DNA of 64,000 nt from Desulfurispirillum indicum S5 (lineage in GTDB: Bacteria; Chrysiogenota; Chrysiogenetes; Chrysiogenales; Chrysiogenaceae): positions 2,650,001 through 2,714,000 of the forward strand of contig NC_014836.1 of assembly GCF_000177635.2 (NCBI RefSeq), written 5' to 3'. Both the position numbers and the translations under genes were made by a program. A model generated the notes under the pieces. The model did no database searches, had not been told where the DNA came from, and was given only the letters and a program-made list of their open reading frames with translations. This document shows positions 63,390-64,000 of this stretch, piece by piece (the first letter of the stretch is position 1; each line of letters starts with the position of its first letter).

Positions 63390-64000
63390 TTATTTCTTTA
63401 GTCCCTTGGCGCCGATATCGCGGCGGAAGTAGGCGCCTTCCCAGTGAATACAGTCGGTGGCGGCGTAGGCGCGATCGATGGCCTGCTGCAGGGTATTGCC
63501 CTTGGCGGTCACTCCCAGCACGCGCCCTCCGCTGTTGACGATCTGGCCATCTTTTTCGGCGGTTCCCGCGTGGAAGACCATCACGTCTTCCACGGCGGCG
63601 GCACGATCAAGCCCGCTGATGGGAAAACCCCTGGTGTACTCGGCGGGATAGCCGCCACTGGCCATGACCACGCAGATGGTGGGGTCGTCATGCCACTCAA
63701 TGGTGGTCTCGTGCAGGCGGCCCTCCACGCAGGCCAGCATGATTTCCACAATATCGCTTTTCAGGCGCATGAGCACCGGCTGGGCTTCGGGGTCACCAAA
63801 GCGCACGTTGAACTCCAGCACCTGGATCCTGCCCTGGTCAATCATCAAGCCACCGTAGAGGATGCCTTTGAAGGGGCGACCTTCGCGGGCCATGCCGTCA
63901 ATCATGGGCTGCATGACCGTCCGCATGGCTTCCTGCTGCAGTTCGGGGGTCAGGATGGGGGCAGGGGAGTAGGCGCCCATGCCACCGGTATTGGGGCCGC
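63390..64000 (-). CDS. purD: Phosphoribosylamine-glycine ligase, C-terminal part
   Basis: Partial at the right edge; 202 C-terminal codons are visible. It makes GAR from phosphoribosylamine, glycine and ATP in purine synthesis. NTGGMGAYSPAPILT at the visible start, VLEFNVRFGDPEAQPVL (ATP-grasp metal-binding Glu and Asn) and GGRVLGVTAKG near the end identify PurD. The C-terminal domain is complete, ending RRDIGAKGLKK. Confidence 0.95.
   Translation of the reverse strand, partial: GPNTGGMGAYSPAPILTPELQQEAMRTVMQPMIDGMAREGRPFKGILYGGLMIDQGRIQVLEFNVRFGDPEAQPVLMRLKSDIVEIMLACVEGRLHETTIEWHDDPTICVVMASGGYPAEYTRGFPISGLDRAAAVEDVMVFHAGTAEKDGQIVNSGGRVLGVTAKGNTLQQAIDRAYAATDCIHWEGAYFRRDIGAKGLKK

Overview
The window is a gene-dense bacterial chromosome segment of roughly 57% GC (estimated by eye) from a Gram-negative, anaerobically respiring organism. 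The evidence is a membrane nitrate reductase operon behind an FNR-type box, menaquinone synthesis through the futalosine route (mqnE), outer-membrane barrel proteins, chemotaxis and c-di-GMP genes, sigma-54 regulation and a sucrose osmolyte cluster. This fits a saline or brackish anaerobe such as Desulfurispirillum (Chrysiogenota). That placement is inference from gene content, not a database match. No rRNA, tRNA, CRISPR array, insertion sequence or prophage was seen.

Layout. 1-1081: end of an epoxyqueuosine-reductase-like protein and a ferredoxin-nitroreductase. 1.4-2.2 kb: TauE-type permease. 2.2-7.7 kb (minus): fructokinase, bifunctional sucrose-phosphate synthase/phosphatase and sucrose synthase, with thrH upstream. 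8.5-14.8 kb (minus): one tightly overlapping run of TauE permease, MFS transporter, pncA, pncB, histidine kinase and a response regulator with an ArsR-like DNA-binding end. 14.9-18.9 kb (plus): a TraF-like outer-membrane protein, a barrel protein fused to a LytR_C domain and an unidentified Rossmann-like protein. 18.9-22.8 kb: yicC, gmk, rpoZ, coaBC and a type-4 UDG, followed by about 700 bp of repeat-rich non-coding DNA. 23.5-28.2 kb: MOSC protein, degenerate GGDEF-EAL regulator, queF, mqnE, amrB. 28.3-34.9 kb: hsp20, lon, DUF2062, a ParA/MinD-like ATPase and an unusual CheW-repeat-CheZ fusion. 35-45 kb: the classic thrS-infC-rpmI-rplT-pheS-pheT block, then a coiled-coil gene, zapA, 6S RNA, 5-FCL and rny.

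45-55.5 kb (minus): narC-like cytochrome, narGHJI and two narK transporters form a nitrate respiration operon driven by a well-formed class II FNR promoter; a yiiM-type MOSC gene follows. 55.8-57.2 kb: a DUF1007/NicO metal-transport pair with its own sigma-70 promoter. 57.3-63.1 kb: the most unusual locus, a six-gene operon (secreted DxxGDG-repeat protein, DUF4405 cytochrome b, outer-membrane barrel, periplasmic protein, histidine kinase, NtrC-type regulator). It is preceded by a near-perfect -24/-12 sigma-54 promoter, two helically phased inverted repeats at enhancer distance and an elaborate palindromic leader. The sequence predicts an autoregulated, envelope-located sensing or electron-transfer system. 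The window ends inside purD.

The main discovery candidates are this sigma-54 envelope operon and the CheW-CheZ fusion. The fusion carries four repeats resembling CheY-docking peptides and, between its CheW/repeat part and its CheZ part, an in-phase dnaX-type slippery heptamer followed by a hairpin.
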